Origin: Anniella stebbinsi
Lineage: Eukaryota; Chordata; Lepidosauria; Squamata; Anniellidae
DNA: 64,000 bases
Assembly (NCBI GenBank): GCA_029215795.1
Contig: JARDYH010000007.1
Span: 17,581,763-17,645,762 of the forward strand
Reading direction: 5' to 3'
Shown here: piece after piece, positions 16,787 through 50,461 of the stretch
Layout of the letters: every line of letters begins with the position of its first letter
How positions within the stretch are numbered: the first letter of the stretch is position 1
Notes under the pieces: generated by a model
What the model was told of the DNA's origin: nothing
The model's database searches: none
The model's input: the letters and a program-made list of their open reading frames with translations, nothing else
Translations under genes and position numbers: made by a program

Positions 16787-18160
16787 TTCTAGTTTGGAAT
16801 TGGAGACACGGATTCAGTCTTTAACATGAAAACACACATTCAGATCTCACAGGCGTCTTGCAAGCTGAAGCAGTGGGGGTGCTATTTTCATAGCGGTAGA
16901 ACCCTAGTTTTTTAAGTATCAAGATAAGTTGTACATTTTGACCATGATTTTGAAAATGAAGTTGTCATGTGGTGAGAAAAACGTTTGCTCTTTGACTCAA
17001 GTCATGGGCTGTGATGCCAAGCCTACTCATTTGGAAGTACATCCAAGTGATTTCAGTGAAATTTAATTCCAAATGAAGCTGTTCCAGATGGAAGAGTTTT
17101 TAGTGACGGCTTAATGTACATGTGGTGATCTATCAGTAACACCAACAAAGGGGCTTTAGGGTGGATATACCATGGGTTGGATCCAGATTTAGGTGAGTGC
17201 AGCTGGGCTGGCAGAAGTGAGCTTTCCTATCCCTCCTTTCCATGGCAGCCCCTCCAGCCCCCTGAAAATGCTACACAGGTGGTAGGGGGACCCTGCGGAA
17301 CAAGGGGAGAGGAGGCAGTGGTTGATGGTAGGCACTGGGGCTGGTGGAGCTGAGAATGGGTCACCACAAAAACAGCTGAGGCTACATGTTGGACAGTAAC
17401 AAATGACCTTGGATTAAAGTGTCCATCTGCTTTCTCCTCACCAGGAATTCTTCACATGCCCTTAATCCTTCTGAGAAACTGAGTCAGCCAGGAGCTCAGA
17501 GTTGATACTAATACCTGCTGCTGTCACTTGGGCCATATCTATGAGAAGCTGACATAATCATTTAATGAGAACTACTGAAATCAAACATTCCATTAGTTTT
17601 TCTAATTATAATAAAAATAACGGCATGTGGATATCTATTCACCTTGCCCTGCGCCTTACAGTAAAACTACAAAAGGCTAATTAGAAATAGCCCCAACTTC
17701 TGTTTGTTCTGTCAAGTACACAAGCATATCTAACATGACAGCCCCCTTGGAGAGGGGTTTTGAATTAAAAGCAATTGTGAGATGTTGTGAATTTAATTAG
17801 AAAAATGGCACGGTCTTTTTCTTTGCGCAGTGGGGTGGGGCAAGGGGAAGTAATTCAAATAAAAATGGCAAAAGGGGAAAGAGTTAATTAGCCCCACCTG
17901 CTATCAAATGTGCAACCTCCTGATTTTCACTGTAAACTTTGGAAGATGTGTGCGTGCCTGCATGCTTTGTAAAATTGCATTTGGCTCTTATGACACAGTT
18001 CCACAGAATCCTATTGCATTGCATCCTAATGAACAGAACCACAGAGTGATAGTCGGGTGACTTTTTTCTAAGTATTTGGTTTTCCATACGGAGAGTTATG
18101 AGGAAAGGTTTTTGTGCCTTTAAACAAAAACGAATAAAATCATTCTTAAAAATTGCCCCC
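16787..18160 (+). other. TDRD12: TDRD12 3' untranslated region (probable)
   Basis: No coding capacity. AATAAA signals on the + strand lie at 17610-17615 and 18133-18138; the second, followed by a T/C-rich stretch, is the likelier end, with cleavage expected around 18150-18165. The end is inferred from the signals only. Confidence 0.55.
18133..18138 (+). terminator. TDRD12: Poly(A) signal AATAAA, TDRD12
   Basis: Canonical hexamer about 1.35 kb after the stop codon. It faces two minus-strand AATAAA hexamers at 18177-18182 and 18185-18190. Confidence 0.5.
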
Positions 18161-18176
18161 CGGCTTCTTGGGAGTG

Positions 18177-18190
18177 TTTATTGCTTTATT
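18177..18190 (-). terminator. SLC7A9: Twin poly(A) signals, SLC7A9
   Basis: Two AATAAA hexamers on the minus strand (18185-18190, then 18177-18182), about 1.5 kb after the SLC7A9 stop. An upstream ATTAAA variant at 18835-18840 is an alternative. Confidence 0.45.
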
Positions 18191-19665
18191 TTATATAGAA
18201 GTTATATCAGTAATGTGTATTAGGGCATTCAGTACATATCAGAAGATAGTAATGCTGGAATGTTGAGTTTGAGGCTACGCAGGGAACTCGGAGAAGGATA
18301 GAGGAAGAAGTTGAGGGGAGAACATCCATGTTGCCTTTTTGCCAGATTTATATCTCTACTCTGATATTACATAGAGCAATAGAACATGTTACATCCATTG
18401 GTTTGCCCTCAAACTCTGCTAAGGCAGACTATACAACCCCTCCTGTGTGCCAATCAAGAGATCCATGCTTGTTAGGTAAGCGATCCCTGACGGTCACACC
18501 TTTTGCCTCTGGCTTACCGAAATGTGAGGATAATCTTGCTTGACAGCCTCTATGATGAGACAACAGCTATAAGCAGAGTGTGGGAAACAGAATAACAACT
18601 AACCACCCAAACAAGTGTTTTGTGAACCTGTTGAAAGTGGTAACCATGTCAGATGCTTCTGATTGAAACTAGCCTATTGGGACACAACCACAGATCTAAA
18701 AGTCCAACTTTTCTTTTAACGACTTCCAGAGAGGTAGCCATGTTAATTGGTAGCAGCAAAAACGAGGAGGCTGGTGACACCTTAAGCACTGATTCCATAA
18801 TAAATTGGCCGCAAGCATCCTTACTGGCTTGCCTTTTAATTAGAGCAGAAACAGGGCTCTAGCAAAGCTCCACAGGGCTGAGAAAACAGACACCCTGTGG
18901 GTAGACAGATGTCTACAATTTTGGACTATCGTGACCATGATGCAAGGGTGAGCTGACTTGAGACCTCATGACAGTCAGTACCACCCCCATACACAATCCA
19001 CTGAACCTGTAAAAACCTGCTTGAATACAGAAAAAGCTATAACCATGAAATTTGTTTCATGTTTCCTTGCCGTAAGACACAAGAGATGCTCAGTGGAAAG
19101 CTTAGCTTGTAAACATCTATCCCTTCTATTATACTACTTTTGTTGATTTAACTCCTTGAGGTAAATATATGGACTAGACTGGTGGCTACCCTTTGATCAC
19201 ATTCCTTTCTCTTCTTTACATGCTCATTTATCACTTCCTTTGGGTTTCTGGGGTTTGCATATCTGTAAGACATCTTTAAAACATGAAATTTTATCTTTGT
19301 GGTTCCATGTATGTTTGCTGATAGATGGCACTGTAATACTGTTCTGTTCACTTGCCAAAGAAGAAAGAGTAATTCCCAACTCTTAATGTAAATGCTTTCC
19401 ATCTTGAGTTACATTTTTGAAGCCCATTAATCCTCAGGCTGGATTGTTTTCTCCATTCAGATAGCTTCTTCCGATGTTACAAATCTTTGAATTCTAAGTG
19501 CTGCAAAAATAACTATCATGTTAGTTTGGCAGAACCTTTTTCAGGACACTGCATAAGTGTTGCCCTCGGAGCACTTAGAGCCATAGCCATGGAAGTGAAA
19601 CGATGTGGCACATCCGCTGAGCCATTTCTGAGATCTTGCCTTTTTATGGATGGGAAATGTAGAAC
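18191..19665 (-). other. SLC7A9: SLC7A9 3' untranslated region (probable)
   Basis: Unique-looking sequence without long frames between the SLC7A9 stop and the twin poly(A) signals. No transposon ends were recognised, which fits a transcribed UTR. Confidence 0.45.
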
Positions 19666-41523
<21,858 letters not shown>

Positions 41524-41884
41524 TTCACTTCCTTGATGCTGATAAACCCGCTGATATTAACAAATCCTGCAACAGCATAAAGTGATTATGATTATTAAGA
41601 AGTCGATCTATATGTAAATGAGGACATGTGGTGCTATTACACAGGGCCGGCCTTACCGTTAGTCAGCGTGAAGCTGCCATTTCAGGGTGTGTGTATCTCA
41701 GGGCCTGCTCTTTGTCCCTGTGTTTCCCTGCTGCACCCAGGTACCATGGAAGGCAATATCATATTCCCAGGGCTGATGTAAGATTCAGCTGCCAGGCTTA
41801 TATACATGGAATAGCGAGGGGGGGGGGTCTTCTTGCTCTTTGCCTCAAGCAGAAAACTGTCTTGGGCTACTCATGTTGTTACAG

Positions 41885-42160
41885 AGAGCCTATCTACACA
41901 AGCAGGCTAAAACACTTTGAAAACATTTTGAAAACTGTATATGGAGTGCCTATCTACACTACTGCTTTAAAATGGTTTATAACAATTTTAAACCGGTTAA
42001 TAACGGATATTAACCGGTTTAAAACTGTTATAAACTGTTTTAAAGCAGTAGTGTAGATAGGCTCGGCGTGTGTCCTGTGCCCCAACAGTTCTCAAAACTG
42101 TTATAAACCATTTTAAACCGTTTTAAACCATTTTAAAGCAGGAGGGTAGATAGGCTCAGA
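41885..42160. repeat. Nested fold-back MITEs
   Basis: The inner element at 41949-42064 is an almost perfect hairpin: 'gcctatctacactactgctt' against 'aagcagtagtgtagataggc', with AACCGGTT boxes flanking the centre. It sits between a left half (41888 on) and a right half (to 42158) that pair with each other ('gcctatctacac', 'gtagataggc'). Confidence 0.8.
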
Positions 42161-42647
42161 GTTAAAACCAAAGAGGTAGCAATGGATAGTTGGAACACCG
42201 CATTTGGTAATCCCATGTCAGCTTCTCTGAACTTTGTGAAGAACAAGAATTCATTCGTGAAGGATGAACAAGAATAAATTTAAGAACATAGGATGGGAGC
42301 AGGGTTCACACTAACCTCACCCCTCTGCAAAATGTGCCCCCCCTTCTTGCCATTTCAGCAATAATTCTGGAGAGCTGTGAAATGGAATTAAAATGTTCTC
42401 TCATTCAGAGTAATGCCGGGAAGAACAGCAAAACACCAGCTGGGGCTGCAATCGCCTGCCATCTTCTTTCCCCATAATTCCTCTGGGCCATGAAAACAGT
42501 GGGGAAATAAAAATAGTGGCCAGCTGCTGCCTTGGCCAGTGTTTTGCTTTGCAGTATATGTCTGCCAGCCTAGTAAAAATGTTTCCAAAAAGACAAAGGG
42601 ATGTTTGCCACTGGCACCTGCATTCATGCCCCCTCCAGGAGCCCAAG

Positions 42648-42735
42648 GATCATAGTGTTTGCCCAACCATCCCAGGTGCTGCCCCTGAGCATGCCTTGGA
42701 TCTTTTGCATGCAAAGCAAATGTTCTCTCATTGGG
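42648..42735 (-). mobile_element. tRNA-derived SINE head, truncated
   Basis: The minus strand reads 'catagcccaatgagagaaca' then 'tttgctttgcatgcaaaaga', the degraded A-box side of the SINE at 32520-32690. Confidence 0.55.
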
Positions 42736-42767
42736 CTATGATTAAAAACAAGAAGGTTTATCCCAGT

Positions 42768-42865
42768 GGAGGTTGGTGGCTCCGATTTCAGTGGAGCTGT
42801 GAATCCGTTCTGGGTTTCAGTCAGAACCAGCCAGCATTCTAAAGGAGCTATCCGAGGTGCTGAGC
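42768..42865. repeat. Half copy of the 30471-type MITE
   Basis: 'agtggaggttggtggctccg' through 'gggtttcagtcagaaccagc' and 'ctaaaggagctatccgagg', the left arm only. Confidence 0.6.
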
Positions 42866-44282
42866 TCAAAGTGCTGACAGCCCAACCTGAGACTGTCTCT
42901 ATGCAAAAAAATAAATGCACACAAGCCATATATTGCAAAAATGGTAAAATATAAAAATAAAAATTTTAAAAAATCTGCGGGGGAGCATTTCAATCTTGCT
43001 GGACGTTCTGTAATAGATTCACATGTTGCTGAACATCTGCAAAAAAAAGTTTCAAAGGCTCCAGCAGGAAGCTGCTGGCTGGAAGTCACGTACAGAACTG
43101 ATGCTATCTGATTAAATCTTGCTTCACCATTATATTACCAGCTAGGAGTGGGCCACACCTACTCAGGTTGAATGTTGTACTCAATTACATATATGCTATG
43201 CATGGTAATGAAGCCTGCCAGTCTCTTGCACTGATGTGCCTTGTGGCCTTTTAAAAAATAATGTATCTTCCCCCTACCTCTGCCATCCCATAATCTACCC
43301 ATAAACATATGGGTATGGATTGTTGCATATCCCAACAAAGAACACTTGTAGGCTGTGCCCCAAGCTTTTGCCAGAACAAATCCATTAATCCTTTTTAAAG
43401 TGCCCCAGGACTAGGGATCTCTGTTGCTGGGAAATCCGGTTCTTTTTTGACTCGACACAATTCCATGGCATGCATCTGTGAGTCAAACAGCAGATCATTC
43501 CCTGAACTCCAGGAAGCTTTTTGCACATTTTTTGTGGGTATGGGAGAGATTCTGCAATTTGTGCAAATTATGGCCAAATCTGTGCAAATTAAGACATAAT
43601 TTGTACTAACAACTAAACCTTCCAGCCCAAAATTGTGCAAAATTCCCAGAAAATCCATGATCTGGCCCAACTAGTTGCAGATTGTGTCAGGCACCACATT
43701 GGGAACCAAAATGAAGTCAGGGTTGGGGCAACTTAGCAAAACATGTTGAATTCCACCCCAAATTGGATTTCTCTGACATTCCTACCTGGGATTTTTTGTT
43801 TCTGCTATGAGGGCTATGTCAGCTGCTCCTCCGGAACTCATCAGCTGTAACATTCAGATGTTTTCAAACACTGCCTGAATTGCTATTTGCACTTGATGAT
43901 ATTTTTCATTGTTTTACAGTTTTCTTGTAAAGCAGCCTGACATTGAAAAAAATAAATAAATTGAAGAGCAGTGTAGACATGGTTTTAAATGAATAAATAA
44001 ACTCAGTAAGTGGAAATTGCCGGCCCTAAACCAGAGATGCGATCATGTAGCAACTGGCTGTGACCCAGGATCGCAAACACCCTTCCCCACACACAAAGAG
44101 ACCTCTCTCCAGCAGGGCTGACTGTGTCTATCATCTGCTTTAGAGAAAAGACTGAACATATACTTGCCCAGCTTACTTTTCCAACAGGCGATTAGTGCTG
44201 TCAAAATGAATAGCATCAAACCCTCTCTATGCAAGGCAGAAGCCCTGGAAAAACACCAGGGCTGGAGCAGTGAGGTACTTTT

Positions 44283-44410
44283 AGACCGGGGTAGACAACC
44301 TAGTGCCCTCTAGGTTATTTGGACTACAACTCCCATCAGCCCAGCCAGCATGGCCAATGGTAAAGGATTATGGGAGTTGTAGTCAAAAACATCTGCGGAG
44401 TACCAGGTTT
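44283..44410. repeat. hAT-like fold-back MITE
   Basis: 'ttggactacaactcccatca' against 'tatgggagttgtagtcaaaa' and outer 'cctagtgccctctagg' against 'ctgcggagtaccaggt'. Confidence 0.75.
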
Positions 44411-45166
44411 TAAAGTGTGGGATTAGGGTGAACCCTAAAGCTTTTATAGCTGAGGCAGCATTCCTTCATGGTGAGATTTAAATGGGTTTTTTTAAAAAAA
44501 AAACTATGGCAGATGTAAATCAGATATAAATTATTTTTAATTGAATAATAGAGGAGATGTCATTGTTCAAGACGCCATTCTTGAAGACAATTTGCACTTG
44601 ACTCTTATGTAGGTTACTTAAGGTTGCAAAGTTGCTGCAGCAGCTCAAAACATATGCTAAAATTTTCTAAAGAAATCAGGTGCAGATTGCAGAGGGGGCC
44701 TCTCACCTGCTATAATTTTCTGTTATTATTGCTACTAGGGTTTGTATCTTTTTTTTTTTTTCAACAGTATAAATCTCAGCCTGTTCTCTCGGTTTGGTTC
44801 TTTTATACAAATTTTCTCCCTATGAGTTTGAAAGAATTTTGGTTGTGCCATGGACAAATAAAATGTATCTGTTTTATGTAGGTTTACTCAGAAGTAAATC
44901 CCACTGTGTTTAATTGGTCTTACGCTCAAATATGCACGCATAGGTTTGTAACCTTAGATTTCCGTTCACCCTTTTGGCTGCACATGCAGGTTTCCCTGAC
45001 AAAATTCCATGCTAGTTGGCGTTGCTTTTTAACACTTAGGAGACATCTACTTGGAATGCAGGCTTGAATATCTTAGTTCTTATACCACTGAAGTCAGTGG
45101 CAAAACTCATCATTATTCCAATAGACCCACCTGTCTTTTTAGCAAGGAAGCAAGAATGACACTTAC

Positions 45167-45280
45167 CGTCTTTGGTGTTGCGTGTGTATCATCAAAGGAC
45201 CTTCTCTGGTAACTTCCTTCACTTTTTCTGTTTCTAGTCATTCAGCGGAGAAGGCCCATGTCCGTAAAGCAGGGTGCTGG
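45167..45280 (-). other. SLC7A9: SLC7A9 noncoding exon 1 (5' UTR, probable)
   Basis: Ends with a strong donor ACG|GTAAGT at 45167 on the minus strand. It contains two upstream ORFs: a five-codon one (ATG 45257-45259) whose stop abuts a second ATG (45239-45241). The second stays open to the donor and, when joined to 41566, ends one base before the SLC7A9 start. The 5' end is inferred from the TATA-like site. Confidence 0.6.
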
Positions 45281-45305
45281 GAAACAGCCGCTACTTAAGT
45301 ACAGA

Positions 45306-45331
45306 GGTTATAAAGAAGGTAATGATTAAAC
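45306..45331 (-). promoter_or_regulatory. SLC7A9: SLC7A9 core promoter: TATA-like and HNF1-like sites
   Basis: The minus strand has CTTTATAACC (45306-45315), about 25-30 bp before the inferred start. A site GGTAATGATTAAA (+ strand, 45318-45330) matches 10 of the 12 defined bases of the HNF1 consensus GTTAATNATTAAC. HNF1 factors are known drivers of proximal-tubule and gut transporters, which fits this gene. Confidence 0.5.
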
Positions 45332-45838
45332 CCAAATGCTTCCAAGATGCATTAAGAGACCCAATTAATTTATTTGCAAAAAAAAAAAAAGATAGCTTTG
45401 ATTGGATCCATTTGTATTTCCCCCCACTCCCTTGCAGTTTGTCTAAGCACAATGAACTGAGGCTCCAGAAAATTGCAGGTTGCTATGATTTTATAAAACA
45501 TCAAGGCCTTTCTGGCTCATCAAAACAAAAACAACAACCTGTGACCAAGGAAGAGATTGATTGCTGTGTCCCACGGCTGCAACTACAGGTAAGTACAGAC
45601 AATAGGTTTTTCAGAGACTTGGAGGCAGTCTTGGAAATCTGACACAGTGTCCACAGTATATACGTACCTCTTGCGTTTCATGGCCCTTTGGCCCCAGGCT
45701 TTACAATTGATCTTCCAACTGAGGGTAATACTTCCTGTATTTGATGCAGTGGCTTCTAGTCCACGAAAGTACCTACCACGAAAAATCTGGTACATCTTAG
45801 AGGACCCACAAGTCATTTGTGTGTGTGTGTGAGTATCA

Positions 45839-45958
45839 AGATGCAATCCTATGCATGTTTAGCCAGGGAAAAAATCCTACAACTCCCAGCATCTCTGGAT
45901 GGAGAATGCTGGGAGTTGTAGGACTTTTTCTTTCTAAACATGGATAGAATTGTGCCCC
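45839..45958. repeat. Palindromic MITE, copy 2
   Basis: 'gcaatcctatgcatgtttag' with 'cctacaactcccagcatctc', mirrored by 'gaatgctgggagttgtagga' and 'ctaaacatggatagaattgt'. The inner arm equals a ZNF143-type motif. Confidence 0.85.
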
Positions 45959-46389
45959 GAAAGACTGACAAATTTATTATGGCAGTCTTTCCCAACCTAG
46001 TGCCCTCCAGATGTGCTGGAATACAACTCCAATACACTTGGACAGCATCAGGGTTGGGTAAGGCTGCATTATGACATTAGGTTTTGGACACCACAGTCCA
46101 CTTCACCAGATGCATAAAGTGTTTGGTGGGGTGGATTTGAATGCAGTTACAGGAAAATAAAATGCAGTTACGGGAAAATAAAATGCAATGACATTATAGC
46201 TTAAATCTTGTATGCAGAATCTTTATAGAGACTATGCTCAAAGCAGTGTTGATGATAACACAAACATCCTGGTATTGAAAAGCTAACAAACACCCGTGAT
46301 GGTGTTTGCTGTAACAGATTATTAACACGGATACCCCTCAGCCTCTGGAATGTTTGCTTTTTTGAGCTCAATCTAGAGCAATGATTCTG

Positions 46390-46466
46390 TGATACCCTGA
46401 AACAAATAAACCGATTTTTAAAATTTACTATTCCCCTATCCAGACGGAGAGGCGGGTAAGAAATAA

Positions 46467-46502
<36 letters not shown>
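46390..46502 (+). mobile_element. LINE 3' terminus with (ATT)n tail
   Basis: 'ccagacggagaggcgggtaa' followed by 'gaaataaattattatt', the terminus of the 20500-22001 family. Confidence 0.75.
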
Positions 46503-46507
<5 letters not shown>

Positions 46508-46509
46508 AT

Positions 46510-47325
46510 TTCCAGGGGTTTGCAAGCACTTCAAACCATACCCTGGAAAGGTTACACCAAACCTTAGAAACTTGACTAGTGCTACTGCAGCAGATATGAA
46601 CATAATTTTAAAGAAATTATTTAAGCATTAAATACCATGCTTCATTAGACAAAAAGACTCCCTAAGCAGCTAACATATGTATACAGCATCAAGTGCCAGT
46701 GTTCATACAGCATCATCAGTGCCTTCCAGAGTTACATAAGCAAAATAGCCGGGCCAGACCAAAATATTTTGCTGCCTGAGGCGGAACGATATATGGTGCC
46801 CCTTTCTGTCCAAGTCAAAGTGGACAGCAACCAAGGCTGGTAGTTATTATTTTGACACCTGAGGCAGAAATCCAACAAGCACCTGTCACTCTTTCTGGCA
46901 GTACAAATACAATAACAATAAATTAAGCTACTAAGGATTTGCTGCCTTTTCATGTCACACAAAATGTCTGAGGTGGCTGCCTCACTGTGCCTAATGGAAG
47001 GGCTGTCCCTGCAAAATTGGCAGGTCCCTGCCCCCACTGTGCACACAGTCTAAGACAGGCAACGGCAGAAACAACAAGGGAAGAGACAATTGTCAGCAAA
47101 TGCAATTATATGTGCTTCAAGCTTGGCTGTAGTCAGGATTGAGGGAATACACCAACAGCTTTGTGGTACATGTGAGTTTAAGGAGGTAAATAGCGAAGAG
47201 CAGATGAAAACTGAGGTAAAATATCTTTTGAGGAGTAGGTATGAGAAGAAAAAGAATTGACACTTTGGGAGAAATTTCTCTTTTACATTGTTCAAGTGGC
47301 AATTGAAAAGAATCTGAGGAAACAG
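46510..47325. other. Intergenic, nothing recognised
   Basis: No gene, terminal repeat or hairpin recognised between 46510 and 47325. Confidence 0.4.
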
Positions 47326-47332
47326 TCTTGGG

Positions 47333-47672
47333 TCCCCTCTACAAGATTTCGGTTTGACACCCGGCTGGCCGATTATGCGCATCTTCTCCCAATCGCTTTT
47401 ACGCCTAATCCCTATACACGGGAGGCGGTGAAGCGCATTACCAGTTGTATGAAAGACGCTTTAAAGGTGTTTAATGCGGAGAATCACTTGTTTACATGGT
47501 CATAAGGCGCTTTAACTCCCGCGGTAAATTAAAACTCGCTATTTAACGCACATGCGAAGATGCGCATAATCGGAGGTAAAAAGCGCCTCAACCCCCGATT
47601 TGCGCTCCATTCATGTGGAGGTAAAATTGGTAATGCGCTTTGAAAGAGCTTTAAATCACTCTTGTAGAGGCA
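47333..47672. mobile_element. CpG-rich non-autonomous DNA transposon
   Basis: About 340 bp bounded by inverted ends 'ggtcccctctacaaga' (left) and 'tcttgtagaggcaccc' (right), with TTG directly flanking both sides as a possible 3-bp duplication. Inside are many CGC and GCGC words ('aaaagcgcctcaacccccga'), unlike the AT-rich surroundings. No transposase. The superfamily is unclear; TSD length would suit Harbinger. Confidence 0.6.
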
Positions 47673-47689
47673 CCCTTGGTTCTGCCCTT

Positions 47690-49640
47690 GAGCTATCCAA
47701 TTGCAGGGGGATTCCCTACTCACAGGCAGCGACTGCAAGTTCTAAGCTCTAGAAGTGTCCAAAATGCTGCTCTGCACAGGTGCAGGTCCTTTCTGACTGC
47801 ACAGAACCTACAAAAAGAATGAGGGTTAAGGGAATATGCCAAACATGCAGAATATGTGGGTTTTAAAGAGGGATTTGAAGGAAGGAGGAGAAATGGCACC
47901 ATGTACATGTTTAGGGAGGAAAAACGGGCAGAGAAGACAGCACAGGACATCTTCAGTTGGTTGAGGTGGCCAGGTGGCCTACTTTATAGAGGACAGCCCT
48001 CCATTTGAAAGTCTGTTAGAAGACAGTCCTCCATTTGAAGGCGATCTCTCTTTGAAAGGCTGTGCCCAGTACAAGTTAAAACATATTTGAGTCAAACGTG
48101 TTCGCAATCTTCTGCTCTACTCCTTTTTCCTTTGCATGTGTTTTATTTTTAAAAAATAAAGTTATGAACACTGAAGACTTGCTAGAGGACCGCCCTCTAT
48201 TTGAAGGTGCCCTGTACTTGAAGAGGACACTGCCCGGCCCAAGTCTGGTTTAAAGATAAAGAACCAGAAGAAGGGAGAGCACCAGGGACCTTAAGAAGGT
48301 TCTCATCAACAGCACCTGGACAGCTGACCAAGCAAGACACACAGGTCACTGTCTTCCATGCTATGGTGCAATGAACTGGGATGGGATGGGATTTTGGCAG
48401 AATTGGCATGATTTGGTGCAGTTGTCCTGGGTATCAATTAGATAGGGCCGTGCCATCTCTTCCCTTACCATGTCTGGATCAGTTTTGGAACTGGTTGTTG
48501 TTGTTGTTTGAATACTTTTTCAAAGTGAGCAGCATGCATGTAGCTCTCCTTTGGGGAAAATTAATGTGATACACTCAAAACACCTTCCTTGCATAGCTTT
48601 TATTTTTTTAAAAAAATCCCTTCTTTGCTCTTGAGGTTGAAATGCACAGGGCAGTGCTATTTATATGGCATGGATTATCTGAGGCGGGCATGGCATAGTT
48701 AATGTTTGGTTTGCTTGGTATTTACGGTGCAAACACGTTCCACTTTAGATCAGTGACTGTGTTAATAACATCGCATAACTGCTTCTCAAGACTCAGGGCA
48801 GATTTTCTAGTCACACACCTAGAAGGCAGAAGTAATTCACAACTGGTGCCCGCTGCCTCCACTGCTCCTGCATCTCAGTCTTATCTGTCTGCTACCATTT
48901 CCTGTGTTTAGTCCCAGGCTGGTGTTTGATGTACTGCAAAAGTATCTTCCTTCTGACAGCTATGCACCAAAATAACTACACTGCGCCCAGAGATTCAGAG
49001 CCACTAGGTTTGAGAAGAGACCTGGCAGGGCTGGCGTCAATGGTAGGCATGGTTGGGCACCTGAAGGGTCACACCCCACACCCGGGGCCCACTGTCAAGA
49101 TCTCCCTGGAGTTCCTCCTCCTTTTCGCCTGCTCTTCTCACTCTGGCCCAGATAATGGGGGTGGCGAGTAGGAGCAGCAGCCGATGCGAGGAGGATTAAC
49201 AGGTGCAAAGGAGGACAGAATTCCTCTATCATTAATAGCTCCGTAGAATTTATGACAAGCTGCACCTGCCAATCATCCCTGTGCTATACAATTATAAAAG
49301 ACAAGTGAGATCTGAAGCAAAAGGTTGCAAAACGGCGGAGTGCTGCTGTTGAGCAGTCCAGGCGTTCCATTCCTCCTCACGTTTCTCCCCCTTCCTGTTT
49401 TTCTTCCAGTCGTCAGCCAGCATTCTGTGCCCACCAAACACGCTCACAATCCACATTGTGTTGTTTTGGGGGTACCCCTCAAGTTAGGTTCCCTCCATTT
49501 TGTACTTCTGTAAACCTTGGGGTTCCCCTGAGCCCCTTGTGCGCAGGCAGTGCTGTTCTTGTTGCAAAAGCAACAGCACTCACCACCTGAACATTGGAAA
49601 CAGAAGGAATTTTGTTTGGGATTGGCTCTCCCTTCAAAGA
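47690..49640. other. Intergenic, little recognised
   Basis: Related phrases 'gaggacagccctccatttga', 'gaagacagtcctccatttga' and 'gaggaccgccctctatttga' (47990, 48020, 48185) suggest a degenerate local duplication. Otherwise unassigned. Confidence 0.35.
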
Positions 49641-49654
49641 GAAGAAAACAGGAG

Positions 49655-49960
49655 CCCTGCAGGATCAGACCATCTACTCCAGCATTCTATTCGCACAGTG
49701 GCCAACCAGCTGCCCACGGGAAACCTCCAAGCAGCGGCACCCTCCCATCCATGTTCCCCAGCAACTGGTCTAAAGAGGAAATCCCTAACTGGTCTGGAAC
49801 CAGAATATTTTAAGACCAGTCTCCTCTCATATGAATCTGCCTTACCATGGAGGTCAACATCAGAGGCTGTACTCCATCTTTCCCCTGTTATCAGAGGTGG
49901 TCCGTTGCTGGTGCCGAAGCGATGGAAAGCCCATTCGCCAGAGATCTGCCTGGCCCCCAT
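49655..49960 (+). repeat. Interspersed repeat ('cagcaactgg' family), copy 3
   Basis: 'aggatcagaccatctactcc', 'cacagtggccaaccagctgc' and 'ttccccagcaactggtctaa'; the longest of three copies. Confidence 0.6.
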
Positions 49961-50157
49961 CTTTTCTTGCTTTTGGGTGGGTTGTGAAAACTGTTTTTAA
50001 ACGTTCCAACAGGCGTTTAGATCCCTTTATTGGCTTAGGCATTTTCATATGCTGAGCTGTCCTCCGATTTTTGTTGGCCCCCTCTACCTCAATTTCAATT
50101 TGGTTCAATTTTGGTTTTGGTTTATTTTTAAAAAAATGTTGACTGTGTTGCTCAAAG

Positions 50158-50265
50158 TGGTGCCCTCCAGATGTTTTGGGACTACAATGTCCCCAGCCCC
50201 AGCCAGCACAGCCAGTAGTCAGGGATGATGGGAGTTGTACTTCAGAACATTCAGGGCTACCAAGT
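50158..50265. repeat. hAT-like fold-back MITE
   Basis: 'gtgccctccagatgttttgg' and 'gactacaatgtccccagccc' with the inverted 'gatgatgggagttgtacttc'. Confidence 0.65.
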
Positions 50266-50461
50266 TGGGAGAGACTGTTACAGAAATTCCTGTTACCCAC
50301 TTTGATGACAGAGAAGTACGGGATAGAAATTATTTGAAATACATGTTTTAAAGTGTAAGGTTAAAAAACAAAACATAAATACAAATAAAACTAGGATGTG
50401 TGGTGCAGGTTGGGATTAAACCAGGGCCCCTGAAGTACCATGGTACAAGACTGCTGGTTAC

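Noticed and set aside
45274..45642. 122-codon plus-strand frame at the SLC7A9 promoter
   Set aside because: Antisense to the first exon and promoter, with no motif; the stretch is A-rich and open by composition.
49500..50000. 166-codon plus-strand frame
   Set aside because: Most of it lies in an interspersed repeat copy (49655-49960); no conserved text.
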